A stretch of 43,380 bases of DNA from NCBI RefSeq assembly GCF_002154505.1, contig NZ_MUBM01000186.1, positions 1 through 43,380 of the forward strand, written 5' to 3'. Shown here in pieces: positions 1-9,022 of this stretch. The DNA comes from Streptomyces carpinensis. Lineage in GTDB: Bacteria; Actinomycetota; Actinomycetes; Streptomycetales; Streptomycetaceae. Each line of letters opens with the position of its first letter. Positions within the stretch are counted from its first letter, which is position 1. The notes beneath the pieces were generated by a model that searched no databases, was not told the DNA's origin, and worked only from the letters and a program-made list of their open reading frames with translations. A program made the translations under genes and the position numbers.

Positions 1-94
1 GACCTTAAACGCCAAGCTAAGAGCTCGTAACAGGATCTTGTAGAGGTGTCCTGGTCGGGCGTGACCGATGTGATGATCCGGCCGTTCGTGTCGT

Positions 95-562
95 GTGACG
101 ACTCGGCCGTGGATCGTGGATGACGACTTGTGGATGCGGATCGAACCGCTGCTGCCACCTTGGCCGGAGCGGTCGCCAGGGCCGAGGCCGGTGCCGGACC
201 GGCTGTGCCTGCAGGGCATCTTGTACGTCCTGCACCAGGACATCTCCTGGCAACTTCTAACCTCTGGAGCTGGGGTTCGGCTCCGGACAGGCCTGCTGGC
301 GGCGCCTGGACCGCTGGCAACAGGCCGGGGTCTTCGAGCGGTTGCACCGCCTGGCTTGACCCGACTGCGCCAGCACGCCGCTGCCCTCGCCCGCGAACCC
401 CTGCCCGCCTTCTGTGACGAACTCCTCGCCGGACTCCTCACCGAACGCTACCCCGACGACGTCGCCCTCCTACCCTGCCTCTTCACCCACCCGGCCTCGC
501 GGCGCTCCGGTCACCCGCAGCGACCACCCTGTGATTCATCGGCTGAGCACTGGACTCCATGA
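95..562 (+). pseudogene. IS5-family transposase remnant (frameshifted)
   Basis: The first 55 codons read as the N-terminus of an IS5-type transposase (DDLWMRIEPLLPPWP, then RPVPDRLCLQGILYVL and SWQLL). Right after SWQLL the typical continuation (GFGSGQACWRRLDRWQQAGV) appears in a different frame and runs into a stop near position 355, so there is a frameshift. No DDE catalytic core follows. The remaining frame to 562 (LTRLRQHAAALAREPLPAFC onward) matches nothing I recognise. Inactive relic marking the left edge of the region; the family call is fairly secure, the right boundary is not. Confidence 0.7.
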
Positions 563-693
563 CGCTGCCACGAAAGCCTTCAAGACGGTCTCCACCAAGG
601 ACTTCACCGCTGCTCAGCCCCGGCACGCTGCATAGCGATCGACCAAACGGGCACAAGGTGGTTACTGTCCAGGTATCGGGTACATGATCCCGC

Positions 694-2961
694 ATGGAAG
701 TCGGGCGTGGTCGCTCTTCGGATACGGACAACGGCAGCGGGAATGACAGCGCGGACACCTCCGCTGCGGGCGCGCCGAGCCCGGATGCCCTGCTGCCGAA
801 GCTCAGTGACCGAGACCTGAAGACCCTGCGCTACGTCGGACGCGAGTGGGGGCAGGTGCTGGAGAGTCCCGAAGTGTGGCGATCCGTGCTGCCGGTGGAT
901 CCCAACCTCGGCGGCTACCCGGACGCCGTGCGCCCGAAGCGTTTCGGTCGCTTCGTACCCCTCACCGGCCTGCCCGCCGTCGAGGCAGAAGAGGAAGCTG
1001 AGGCCCCACCGTCGCCGCTCGGACGGGTCGGCCACCACGTCCGGCGGGTGCTGCTGGGCCCTCCGCTCGCGGGCACCGCAATCGCCGTCGAGCGGATGCG
1101 CAAACTAGTGGCCCTGCCGGTCCTGTCGGCGGACGCCCTCTCCTCGGTCGCCTACGGCCCCGAGGCAATGCTGGCAGTGCTGGTACTCGGCGGCGCCGCC
1201 GGACTGCGCTACTCCCTGCCGATCGCCGCGGTCATCGCCTTCATGATGCTCGCCGTCGGCGTCTCCTACCGCCAGACGATCCGCGCCTACCCGCACGGCG
1301 GCGGCTCGTACATCGTGGCCAGCGACAATCTCGGACGGGTGCCAGGTGTGATCGCCGCCGCCGGCCTGATGATCGACTACATCATGACCGTCGCCGTCTC
1401 GATCGCCTCGGGGGTCGAGGCGATCACCTCAGCGCTGCCCGCACTCGCCCCGAGCGCGGTGGTGATCGGTGTGGCGGTGATCGTCGTCCTGCTGGTGGGG
1501 AACCTGCGCGGAGTACGCCAGGCGGGTGCCGCCTTCGCGGCACCCACGTACGCGTTCATCATCGCGGTCTTCACGCTTGTGGCCGTGGGGATGGCCGACG
1601 CGGCCGGCCGCGGATTCCAGCCCATGCCGACGCCCCGGCTTCCGGTCACGGAAGGAGTCACCCTGCTGCTGGTCCTGCGGGCCTTCACCTCCGGATCCAC
1701 GGCCATGACCGGTATCGAGGCGATCTCCAACGCCGTACCGGCATTCCGCCCGACGGAGTGGCGCAATGCCCGTACGACGCTGACCTGGATGGTCACCGTG
1801 CTGATCATCCTGTTCGGCGGCACGGTCGCGCTGGTCCACCTCGACGGGTTGGTGCCGCACGGCAACGAGACCGTCCTCTCCCAACTCGCTCGCCGTACCT
1901 TCGGCCCCGGAGTCATGTACGGCTATGTACAGGCGGCGACGGCCGCCATCCTGCTGCTGGCCGCCAACACCGCCTTCAACGATTTTCCCCGCGTGCTGTT
2001 CCTGCTGGCACGCAGCGGCCACGCACCGCGCCTGTTCCTGCGCGTCGGCGACCGGCTCGCCTTCAGCAACGGAGTCCTGGCCCTGGCGCTGGCCGCGATC
2101 GCAATCTTCGTCGGGTTCGCCGGCAACACGCAGTCCCTGATCCCGCTGTACGCCGTCGGGGTGTTCCTGGCGTTCACCCTGTCGCAGGCCGGCATGGTGG
2201 TGCACTGGCTGCGCCACCGCGTTCAGGCCCACTGGCGCAAGAGCCTGGTCTTCAACGCCACCGGCGGCCTGCTGTCCGCCGTCGTCTTCGTCACCGCAGG
2301 CATCACCAAATTCACCGAGGGCGCATGGGTCGCCGTCCTCGTGATCGGACTCCTCGTCCTGCTTGCCCTGCGCATCCGCCGCCACTACGACCTCTGCACC
2401 CAGGCCCTCGCCCTGCGCCCCCACGTCATCGAACTGCCCCGACAGTCGGCACCGGGTTCCAGACCGCAAGTGCGGCCGACTGCCATGCCCCCTATGGCAG
2501 CGGACACCGAGACGGAGGAACTAGAGGAAGTCGAGAGTGAGGAATGCCCGGAGGAGGTCAACCACCTGGTCATCGTGCCCATCGCCCGGCTCGACCTCGC
2601 CGGCATGCGCGCCCTGGCATACGCGGCCTCCCTCGGACAACCTCTCCTGGCCCTGCATCTCAGCCCGACCGAGACCGAGGCGGAACGCTTCCGCGGCTAC
2701 TGGACGGCTTGGGGCGACCACCTCCCGCTCGAGGTCGTCGTCTCACCCCACCGCGCGATCGTCGCCCCGCTGGTCCACTACATCGAGACCCTGCACCACC
2801 AGCGACCCGATCTCACGCTGACCGTGATCCTCCCCGAGATCGTCGTGCGTCGCTGGTGGCAACGCGTCCTCCACAACCAGACCGCCCCCCGACTGCGGCG
2901 GGCTCTGCGACCACTGCCGAAGATCGTCATCACGACCATCCCGTTCCACCTGCCCAGATAG
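694..2961 (+). CDS. APC-superfamily permease, KimA-like (probable K+ importer)
   Basis: Integral-membrane transporter of 755 residues. A charged cytosolic N-terminal extension (about 130 residues) is followed by a 12-helix APC-type core (about 140-560) that opens with RKLVALPVLSADALSSVAYG. That is the pattern of the YdaO/KimA family, whose Bacillus member is a high-affinity K+/H+ symporter controlled by c-di-AMP. The C-terminal 130 residues (NHLVIVPIARLDLAGMRALA onward) form the soluble USP-like domain expected in KimA. About 150 residues longer than Bacillus KimA, mostly at the N-terminus and in an acidic linker (TETEELEEVESEECPEE). No good ribosome binding site precedes the ATG, so the true start may lie inside the extension. 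Family assignment is strong. K+ as substrate is inferred; older annotation would say amino acid permease. I see no ydaO-type riboswitch upstream. Confidence 0.82.
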   Translation: MEVGRGRSSDTDNGSGNDSADTSAAGAPSPDALLPKLSDRDLKTLRYVGREWGQVLESPEVWRSVLPVDPNLGGYPDAVRPKRFGRFVPLTGLPAVEAEEEAEAPPSPLGRVGHHVRRVLLGPPLAGTAIAVERMRKLVALPVLSADALSSVAYGPEAMLAVLVLGGAAGLRYSLPIAAVIAFMMLAVGVSYRQTIRAYPHGGGSYIVASDNLGRVPGVIAAAGLMIDYIMTVAVSIASGVEAITSALPALAPSAVVIGVAVIVVLLVGNLRGVRQAGAAFAAPTYAFIIAVFTLVAVGMADAAGRGFQPMPTPRLPVTEGVTLLLVLRAFTSGSTAMTGIEAISNAVPAFRPTEWRNARTTLTWMVTVLIILFGGTVALVHLDGLVPHGNETVLSQLARRTFGPGVMYGYVQAATAAILLLAANTAFNDFPRVLFLLARSGHAPRLFLRVGDRLAFSNGVLALALAAIAIFVGFAGNTQSLIPLYAVGVFLAFTLSQAGMVVHWLRHRVQAHWRKSLVFNATGGLLSAVVFVTAGITKFTEGAWVAVLVIGLLVLLALRIRRHYDLCTQALALRPHVIELPRQSAPGSRPQVRPTAMPPMAADTETEELEEVESEECPEEVNHLVIVPIARLDLAGMRALAYAASLGQPLLALHLSPTETEAERFRGYWTAWGDHLPLEVVVSPHRAIVAPLVHYIETLHHQRPDLTLTVILPEIVVRRWWQRVLHNQTAPRLRRALRPLPKIVITTIPFHLPR

Positions 2962-3018
2962 GCGAGCCGCCAGAAGGACAGGAAACCGCCGTAATGGCAG
3001 CCTGGCTACAGGGAGCAG

Positions 3019-3039
3019 GCGGGCTATCCCCCAGCCCGC
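3019..3039 (+). terminator. Hairpin after the KimA-like gene
   Basis: Perfect 7-bp stem, GCGGGCT at 3019-3025 and AGCCCGC at 3033-3039, with loop ATCCCCC, 58 bases after the permease stop. There is no T-tract, which is common for Streptomyces terminators. It separates the permease from the MgtE-like gene. Confidence 0.45.
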
Positions 3040-3064
3040 ACGACTCCGCCCCGCGCGGACGAAG

Positions 3065-3086
3065 CCAACAGCCACAGGCGTGTTGG
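3065..3086. promoter_or_regulatory. Inverted repeat upstream of the MgtE-like gene
   Basis: CCAACA (3065-3070) and TGTTGG (3081-3086) form a perfect 6-bp inverted repeat with a 10-base spacer, 39 bases before the ATG of the MgtE-like protein. It could be an operator or a leader hairpin; nothing in the sequence distinguishes these. Confidence 0.25.
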
Positions 3087-3124
3087 TGTCTGCCTGATCC
3101 GAAGCGTGCGTGAGGGTATTCAAC

Positions 3125-4462
3125 ATGCCCGGAATGGAACCGCAGTCGGCCAGGCCGAAGCGTCGCGAGGACGGGGCCCTTGACAAAAGAGCTGTGCGGG
3201 AGGCCCTCGTCTCGTTGACGGCCTTGCTGGGCGTGGTGGTCGTCAACCCCGCCGGTCAGGAGATCGGCCATTTGCTGGATGTGATCTGCCGGTGGAGCGG
3301 CCAACGGTACCCGGCGGTGTCCGGGCTGGTGGTCAAGGTCGGCCACCGGGCCGCCTATGTGCCGGTCGCGGCGGTCGCGGACCTGGCCGCCGACGGCGTG
3401 CGGCTGAACTCGGCCCGGCTGGACCTGCGGGACTTTCAGGTGCGCGACGGCGAGGTACGCCTCGCCCACGATGTACTGGACCACCAGCTGGTGGACGTCG
3501 ACGGGGTCCGCGTGATCCGCGCCTCGGACCTGTACCTGGCCCGCGTGGACGGAACCTGGCACCTGGTGGGCGCAGAGGTCGGGCTCAAGGTCCTGCTGCG
3601 CCGCATCGGACCGCGTCGCCTGCACCGGCGGCCTGCACCGGAGAAAGTGCTGGACTGGGCCGCTATCCAGGCGCTGGGCGGCCCGGAGCGCGAGGGCACC
3701 GCAGCGAGGCAGGTGCGGCTGCGCGCCCCGAACTCCGCCCTGAAGACCTTGCGTCCGGCGGAGCTGGCCGACCTGTTGGAGGACCTGGGCCGCGGACCGC
3801 GCAGCGAGCTGCTTCAGATGGTCGAGACCGGCAAGGCCGCGGACGCGCTGGAGGAGATGCACGCCGCCGACCTCGAGGCGCTGCTGCGCGAGGCCCCCAC
3901 CGCACAGGCCGCTCGGCTGTTGGAGGAGATGGAGCCCGACGAAGCCAGTGAGGCGCTGCGCGACGTGCCCGAACAGGAGCGGGAGCGGTTGCTGGGCGCG
4001 ATGCGCCCCCAGCAGGCTGACCGGCTGCGCAGGCTGCTGGGCTACGCCGAGGGCACGGCCGGTGCGCTGATGACGTCCCTGCTGGTCACCGCCACCGCCG
4101 ACCGGTCGGTGGCAGACGTGGTGGCCGAGCTGCGCGGGCAGGCCGAGCACGCCGCCGACCTGGACGCCGTGTGCGTCCTCGACGGTGACGGCGCGCTGGT
4201 GGACGACGTGCCGGTGGTGCGGCTGCTGCTCGCCGAACCCGGCACCCGGCTGGCTGAACTCGTCCAAGAGCCGGCCCCGGTGACCGTCGCCCCGGACGCG
4301 CCGCTGAGCGAGGTGATCGAGCGGCTGACCGACACCCGCCGCCATTCCGTCGTGGTCGTCGACGACCAGCACCGTCCCGTCGGCCGGATCCTCGCCGACG
4401 ACCTGGTCGACGCCCTCGTACCCGAACGCGGCCGCTTCCGTGTCTTCCGCCTCGTTCCCTGA
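3125..4462 (+). CDS. PRC-barrel / MgtE-N / CBS protein without a membrane domain
   Basis: Soluble protein of 445 residues. Order: PRC-barrel-like domain (about 28-100), a second PRC-like segment (about 115-175), an MgtE N-domain of helical repeats (about 210-310: LRPAELADLLEDL, ADALEEMHAADLEALL, AARLLEEMEPDEASEALRDV), the MgtE junction motif YAEGTAGALMT, then a CBS pair (about 315-435) ending near RRHSVVVVDDQHRPVGRI. In MgtE channels these N and CBS domains sense cytosolic Mg2+ and gate the pore; here the five-helix pore domain is absent. The next gene, 55 bases on, is a NRAMP-fold transporter, so this protein is probably its Mg2+-sensing partner (inference). Start: ATG at 3125 has GAGGG 8 bases upstream; a GTG at 3110 is also in frame. 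Confidence 0.8.
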   Translation: MPGMEPQSARPKRREDGALDKRAVREALVSLTALLGVVVVNPAGQEIGHLLDVICRWSGQRYPAVSGLVVKVGHRAAYVPVAAVADLAADGVRLNSARLDLRDFQVRDGEVRLAHDVLDHQLVDVDGVRVIRASDLYLARVDGTWHLVGAEVGLKVLLRRIGPRRLHRRPAPEKVLDWAAIQALGGPEREGTAARQVRLRAPNSALKTLRPAELADLLEDLGRGPRSELLQMVETGKAADALEEMHAADLEALLREAPTAQAARLLEEMEPDEASEALRDVPEQERERLLGAMRPQQADRLRRLLGYAEGTAGALMTSLLVTATADRSVADVVAELRGQAEHAADLDAVCVLDGDGALVDDVPVVRLLLAEPGTRLAELVQEPAPVTVAPDAPLSEVIERLTDTRRHSVVVVDDQHRPVGRILADDLVDALVPERGRFRVFRLVP

Positions 4463-4517
4463 TGCGAAGCCGCGCGCCTCGTTGTTGCCCACATATCCGA
4501 GAGGAAAGGCCACGGTC

Positions 4518-5825
4518 ATGGAGCGGAACTCCACCACGGCACCCGCCGCCCCCGACGTACCCGCCACGGCTGCGCCGGACCGGCCCGCGCCGCGCTGGAG
4601 GCGCCGCCTGGTCACTGCCCTGGCCGTCGCCGGTCCCGGCCTGATCGCCGCCAACGCGGGCAATGACGCGGGCGGGATCGCCACCTATGCCTCGGCCGGA
4701 GCCCAGTACGGCTACCGCACGCTGTTCTTCATGCTCCTGGTCACCGTCGCGCTGGTGGTCGTGCAGGAGATGTGCGCCCGGCTCGGCGCTTACACCGGTG
4801 TCGGGCTCGGCGGCCTGATCCGCGAGCAGTTCTCCGTCCGTGTCTCCGCCTTCGCCCTGCTATGCCTGATCATCGCCAACCTGGGCCTGGTGGTCTCCGA
4901 GTTCGCCGGCATCGGCGCCGCCCTCGAACTTCTCGGCGCCTCCCGCTATATGGCGGTACCGATCGCTGCGGCGGGACTGTGGGCGCTGGTGGTCTTCGGC
5001 TCCTACCGGTACGCGGAGAAGATCTTCCTGGTGCTGTCGCTGGCGTTCTTCACCTACCCTCTCGCCGCCGTCCTGGCCCACCCGGACTGGGGTGAGGCCG
5101 GAGCCCAGCTGGCCTGGCCGCACTTCATCGCCAGCAAGGACTTCCTGCTGCTCGGGGTCGCGCTGATCGGCACCACGATCACCCCGTACATGCAGTTCTA
5201 CGTCGCCGCTGCCGTCGCCGACCGCGGTATCGGCCCCGCCGAATACCCGCGGGAGAAGACCGACACCGTCGCCGGATCGATCTTCGCCAACGCCATCAGC
5301 ATGTTCATCATCATCGCCACGGCCGCCGCGATCGCCACTCGGGCACCGCTGGACTCCGCGGCGCAGGCCGCCTCGGCGCTGAAGCCGGTGGCGGGCCGCT
5401 TCGCCGCACAGCTCTTCGGCCTCGGGCTCCTCGGCGCCTCGGCACTGGCCGCCGCCGTGGTCCCGCTGTCCACGTCCTACGCCGTCGCGGAAGCAGTCGG
5501 TGTGGAAAGCTCCGTCTCCCGCCGTTTTCGCGAAGCCCCTTTGTTTCTCGGGCTGTTCTCGGCACAGATCCTCATCGGCGCCGCCATCGCCTTGATCCCC
5601 GGCAACCTGATCCAGCTTCTGGTGCGGGCCCAGGTCGTCAACGGTCTGATCACCCCCATCCTGCTCACCTACGTCCTCACCCTGGCCAACCGCCGCAGCG
5701 TCCTGGGCGCAGCCGCCAACGGCCCCCTCTTCCGCGCCGTGGCCTCCGTGTGCGTGTCCGTCATCGCCCTGCTGTCGGCCGTCGTTCTGCTCCAGACCCT
5801 GCTGGGCTGGCTCGGCATGGGCTGA
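4518..5825 (+). CDS. NRAMP-family divalent metal transporter, non-canonical site
   Basis: Membrane transporter of 435 residues with 11 or so hydrophobic segments. The first begins GPGLIAANAGNDAGGIATY, which aligns without gaps to the NRAMP helix-1 signature but has DAGG where canonical members have DPGN. Helix 6 reads GTTITPYMQF where canonical members have a metal-binding Met before Pro-His (MPHN), so the sulfur ligand that favours Mn2+/Fe2+ over Mg2+ is missing. This recalls the NRAMP-related Mg2+ transporters. The upstream MgtE-N/CBS protein points the same way. Start ATG at 4518 is preceded by GAGGAAAGG at 4501-4509. Family certain; Mg2+ specificity is inferred. Confidence 0.85.
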   Translation: MERNSTTAPAAPDVPATAAPDRPAPRWRRRLVTALAVAGPGLIAANAGNDAGGIATYASAGAQYGYRTLFFMLLVTVALVVVQEMCARLGAYTGVGLGGLIREQFSVRVSAFALLCLIIANLGLVVSEFAGIGAALELLGASRYMAVPIAAAGLWALVVFGSYRYAEKIFLVLSLAFFTYPLAAVLAHPDWGEAGAQLAWPHFIASKDFLLLGVALIGTTITPYMQFYVAAAVADRGIGPAEYPREKTDTVAGSIFANAISMFIIIATAAAIATRAPLDSAAQAASALKPVAGRFAAQLFGLGLLGASALAAAVVPLSTSYAVAEAVGVESSVSRRFREAPLFLGLFSAQILIGAAIALIPGNLIQLLVRAQVVNGLITPILLTYVLTLANRRSVLGAAANGPLFRAVASVCVSVIALLSAVVLLQTLLGWLGMG

Positions 5826-6015
5826 CCAAGGTGCGTCCCACCCGCACGGTCCACGCTCTGGCCGCGAAGGTCGAAGTAGTTCTGCAGGAATCGGGAGATA
5901 GATCTCGCGCTGATCACCGACACTCGGGCGACATCGGTCGACCGACGCGAAAGCGGGTGCCGACGGCACTTCAGCCATCGACACCCCCCTGATCTGCCGC
6001 CGCACGCAGCGACGG
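5826..6015. other. Intergenic stretch between NRAMP gene and groEL relic
   Basis: 190 bases between two convergent genes. I see no gene, no strong terminator hairpin and no repeat here. Confidence 0.5.
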
Positions 6016-6342
6016 TCACAGATCGGCGCCGACTCCTGCGGTCGCTGCCTCCTTCTCCTCCCGCTTCTCGGCGATCAGGGCCTCTGAGGTGAGGAACAGG
6101 CCAGCGATGGACGCCGCGTTGTGCAGGGCGGAGCGAGTGACCTTCACGGGGTCGATGATCCCAGTGGCGAGCATGTCGACCCACTCGCCGGTCGCGGCGT
6201 CCAGGCCGTGGTCGACGGGCAGGGTGCGGACCTTCTCCACCACGACTCCACCCTCCAGGCCGGCGTTGCGGGCGATCTGCTTGAGCGGGGCGGTCACCGC
6301 GCGGCGCGCCTCCTCCTCATAGGCGATGATCTTGGCAGTCAC
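6016..6342 (-). pseudogene. groEL: Internally deleted GroEL chaperonin
   Basis: The 108-residue frame begins MTAKIIAYEEEARR, which is the GroEL N-terminus, and jumps directly to APLKQIARNAGLEGGVVVEK and onward through DPVKVTRSALHNAASIAG to a normal-type C-terminus. About 400 internal residues (ATP site hinge regions, intermediate and apical domains) are missing in one in-frame deletion. The GTG start at 6342 still has a GGAGG box 10 bases upstream, and a CIRCE operator lies at 6470-6496. It cannot fold as a chaperonin. Either a relic or a small expressed equatorial-domain fragment. Confidence 0.85.
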
Positions 6343-6469
6343 TGTTGTGAATCCTCCGCATCGATGCCTGGGTCGACAATGGCGGAGCAGAGTGACGTCC
6401 GCGACGTTTCGCCCGTGCGACCACGCGCTTCACTCAGGGCCGCGCGAGCACGTCACCTGACCCAGCCAA

Positions 6470-6496
6470 TTGGCACTCCCAGCGGGAGTGTGCCAA
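6470..6496. promoter_or_regulatory. CIRCE element (HrcA operator) of the groEL relic
   Basis: TTGGCACTC (6470-6478), exactly 9 bases of spacer, then GTGTGCCAA (6488-6496). The CIRCE consensus is TTAGCACTC, 9 bases, GAGTGCTAA, so the halves match at 8/9 and 7/9. It lies 128 bases upstream of the groEL relic start, where HrcA represses groE genes in Streptomyces. Confidence 0.8.
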
Positions 6497-6719
6497 TTTT
6501 TCGTGGAACACTTCCGCCCGCCCGGAGCAAGCGGGAGGCAGTGACCAGTCCGGCGGCCTGCGGGTGCGCCGAACAGGTGCCGCCGGGAGTCAGCTGGGGC
6601 AAAGGAAGACTGGCGGGCACACAAGGATCAAACACTTGGTGTGAGCTGCGACATTGCCATCGAACGCGACGAGCCGTCACCCTGAGGCGCATAACGGACG
6701 TCAAGGAAAGCAGCTCCTC

Positions 6720-6872
6720 ATGGCCGATCATGTGCACGTGCGACTCAGTCAGGGGCTGAGCGTGTCCGAAGCCGGGGAACTGATCGAGCACTCCCATTGC
6801 CGCTGCGGAGCCACCTTCACCAAAGTGTTCACCGCCAACGACGGGGAGCCGGAACGGCCACCCAGCTGCTGA
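6720..6872 (+). CDS. Hypothetical 50-residue protein
   Basis: Short ORF starting MADHVHVRLSQGLSVSEAGE and containing a CRC cluster and a C-terminal Cys; three cysteines and several histidines could bind a metal, but no family is recognised. AAGGAAAG at 6703-6710 sits 9 bases before the ATG, which is the main support for translation. A longer frame starts at 6654 without a binding site. The flanking 6343-6719 stretch holds only the CIRCE site, and 6873-7083 holds nothing I can recognise. Confidence 0.4.
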   Translation: MADHVHVRLSQGLSVSEAGELIEHSHCRCGATFTKVFTANDGEPERPPSC

Positions 6873-7083
6873 CTCGTAACCCCGGCGGACGCACCCCGCC
6901 AGTGCCCCACCGTTCCCAGGCGGCTCCACCGACGAGCACCAGGGCCGCTTGGAAAGGCACCCTCGGCGGCACGTTCAGCGCGGACGGCAACTGGTTCCAC
7001 TCACCAAACCCACGACGCCCGGCTGTTCCATGGACGGCGACAGACCTCGGGGTGACTCGAGGCCTATCGGGCTGGCTCGTTGG

Positions 7084-7662
7084 TCAGCTGCCCAGTTCCT
7101 TGCGGTCGCCGCGGCCGCTTAAGCCGGTGGGTGCTCCGCCGAGCAGGAGATCGCGCAGGACGGCATGGAGTCGGTTGAGGACGCGGGTGCGCTCGTGGAC
7201 CAGGTCGTCGCGCCGCTCAGTCAGCAACCGCAGGATTGTAGTCTGGTCTTCCTGGACCACGAGGCGCAGGTCCTAGCGGAAGAGGGCGACCTGAGCGACG
7301 TGGAGGGCGTCCTTGGCATCGGTCTTGCGGTCTCCGCCAGTAGCGAGCAGCCGAGCCCGGGCCGACAGGGTGGAGGGCACGTCGACCACGTTCTCGCCCA
7401 CGGCGGCCAGCTGCTGGGCGAGCGAGCGGCCCAGGCCGCCGGCGCCCTCGACCGCGAAACGACGGTCGGGCCACTGCTCACACCAGCGCATCAACTGGCG
7501 GAAGGTGCCGGAGTTCACCACGAACCGGCGCTGGGCCACCTGGTGGCCGGCGACGTCGACGGCGACGGCGGTGTGGGACGACTTGTGGGGCTCGACACCG
7601 ATTAGGATCACAGACTGCTGCCCTCGCACTCGATGAGACAGGACGGGGAGTGCGGTGGGCAC
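7084..7662 (-). pseudogene. IS110-family transposase, truncated with a nonsense codon
   Basis: The reading frame starts near 7662, with the DEDD-type N-domain visible (IGVEPHKSSHTAVAVDVAGH, later RKTDAKDALHVAQ). An in-frame TAG at 7273-7275 interrupts it, and the same frame then continues as transposase sequence (LRLVVQEDQTTILRLLTERR and RVLNRLHAVLRDLL) to a stop at 7084. The C-terminal half with the catalytic serine region (PGCG-type) is absent. About 190 of some 400 codons remain, so it is inactive. Confidence 0.8.
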
Positions 7663-7925
7663 CCTGACTTGAAGTCACTGCGTCACCTTCATGCCTCTGT
7701 CGAGCCACACCGCGCGGGTGTGGCCGGCGGCGGCACGCTATCAGTGAGCCAGCCCGAGGGCGGCAAGGAGCACTGCGGGCCCGTGCCGACCGACACCCTG
7801 GACGCTACGGCTGCAGACCGAGCATCTGGGGTCGATTCAACAAGTCAGGAGCACGGCAAAGGCCCTGATTGAGGGGTGCCCACCGGCCGGTCCCGACACC
7901 AATCGACGGCGAGAGGACCCGGCTG
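7663..7925. ncRNA. IS110 left-end non-coding region, possible bridge RNA
   Basis: A 263-base gap between two divergent IS110 recombinase genes. IS110-group elements are known to encode their bridge RNA in the non-coding end upstream of the recombinase. A strong hairpin is visible: GCCACACC (7704-7711) and GGTGTGGC (7717-7724) with a 5-base loop. I cannot define the target- and donor-binding loops by eye, so this is positional evidence plus one stem. Confidence 0.3.
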
Positions 7926-8975
7926 ATGGTGGTCTTTGGAATCGATGCACACAAGCGGAATCACACTGCGGTTGCCGTGGATGACCGCGGCCGCAAGCTC
8001 GGCGAGCGCACTACCGGGACCACCAGCGGCGATCACCTGCGCCTGCTGACCTGGGCGAAGCGATGGGGCGACGACCGGCTCTGGGCCATCGAGGACTGCA
8101 GGCAGTTGTCCCGTCGTCTGGCACGGGACCTACTGGCCGCCGGTGAGCGGATCGTTCGAGTTCCTCCCAAACTCATGGCCAACTGCCGCAGCTCAGCACG
8201 CACCTACGGCAAGTCCAACCCGATCGACGCCCTCGCCGTGGCCCGAGCCGCACTGCGCGAACCGGACCTGCCCACCGCCAGCCTGGACGGCGACACCCGC
8301 GAGCTACGGCTGCTGGTCGACCACCGCGACGACCTGGTCGCCGAACGCACCCGCGCCATCAACCGGCTCCGCTGGCACCTGCACGAACTGGACCCGACCC
8401 TGGACCCGCCGGCCCGCTGCCTGATCCCCGCCAAGCATCTCAACACCCTCACGGCACGACTGGCGGAGGCGGACGGCACGGTTGCACGGCTGGCTCGACA
8501 CCTACTGGAGCGGTGCCGCTACCTCACCCTCGAGATCCGCTCCCTGGAAGAAGAAATCCAGGTACTGGTCAGTGAGGCAGCCCCCAGTCTTATGAACATC
8601 CCAGGCTGCGGTGCACTGAACGCAGCAAAAATCCTCGGTGAGACCGCCGGCATCGCACGCTTCCGCAGCAAGAGCGCCTACGCCCGCCACAACGGCACCG
8701 CACCGTTACCCGTGTGGTCAGGCAACCGCGAGCGTCACCGACTCGCGCGAACTGGCAACCGACAACTCAACGCAGCCCTGCACCGCATCGCGATCACGCA
8801 GGCCCACTATCATCCCGATGCTCGCGCCTACCTGCAGCGACGCAAGGAAGCCGGCAACACCAGCACCGAAGCGATACGAGCCCTGCGACGGCGGCTCTCC
8901 GACGTCGTCTACCGAGCCCTTCTCAGCGACGCCCACATCCTCAACGACCGCTCCTCTCTCCAACAAGCAGCCTGA
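7926..8975 (+). mobile_element. IS110-family transposase, apparently intact
   Basis: DEDD recombinase of 349 residues. The N-terminal RuvC-like domain shows FGIDAHKRNHTAVAV (first Asp), WAIEDC (Glu) and NPIDALAVA (Asp); the C-terminal Tnp domain shows NIPGCGALNAAKILGETAGI and RHNGTAPLPVWSGNRERHR, followed by the RTGNRQLNAALHRIA motif. Full family length with no frameshift. ATG at 7926 begins the conserved domain; a TTG at 7869 is in frame but adds non-conserved residues. The element lies just downstream of the Nudix gene, so its right end falls within about 8976-9022. No terminal repeats are expected in this family. Confidence 0.85.
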
Positions 8976-9022
8976 TTGACATAGGAGCAAGAGGACGCAA
9001 CCACAGACCCACCCACGGCGGT

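Noticed and set aside
3019..3112. A ydaO/c-di-AMP or Mg2+ riboswitch in the 5' regions of the ion-transport genes
   Set aside because: Only simple hairpins are visible. I could not find the conserved cores of these riboswitch classes.
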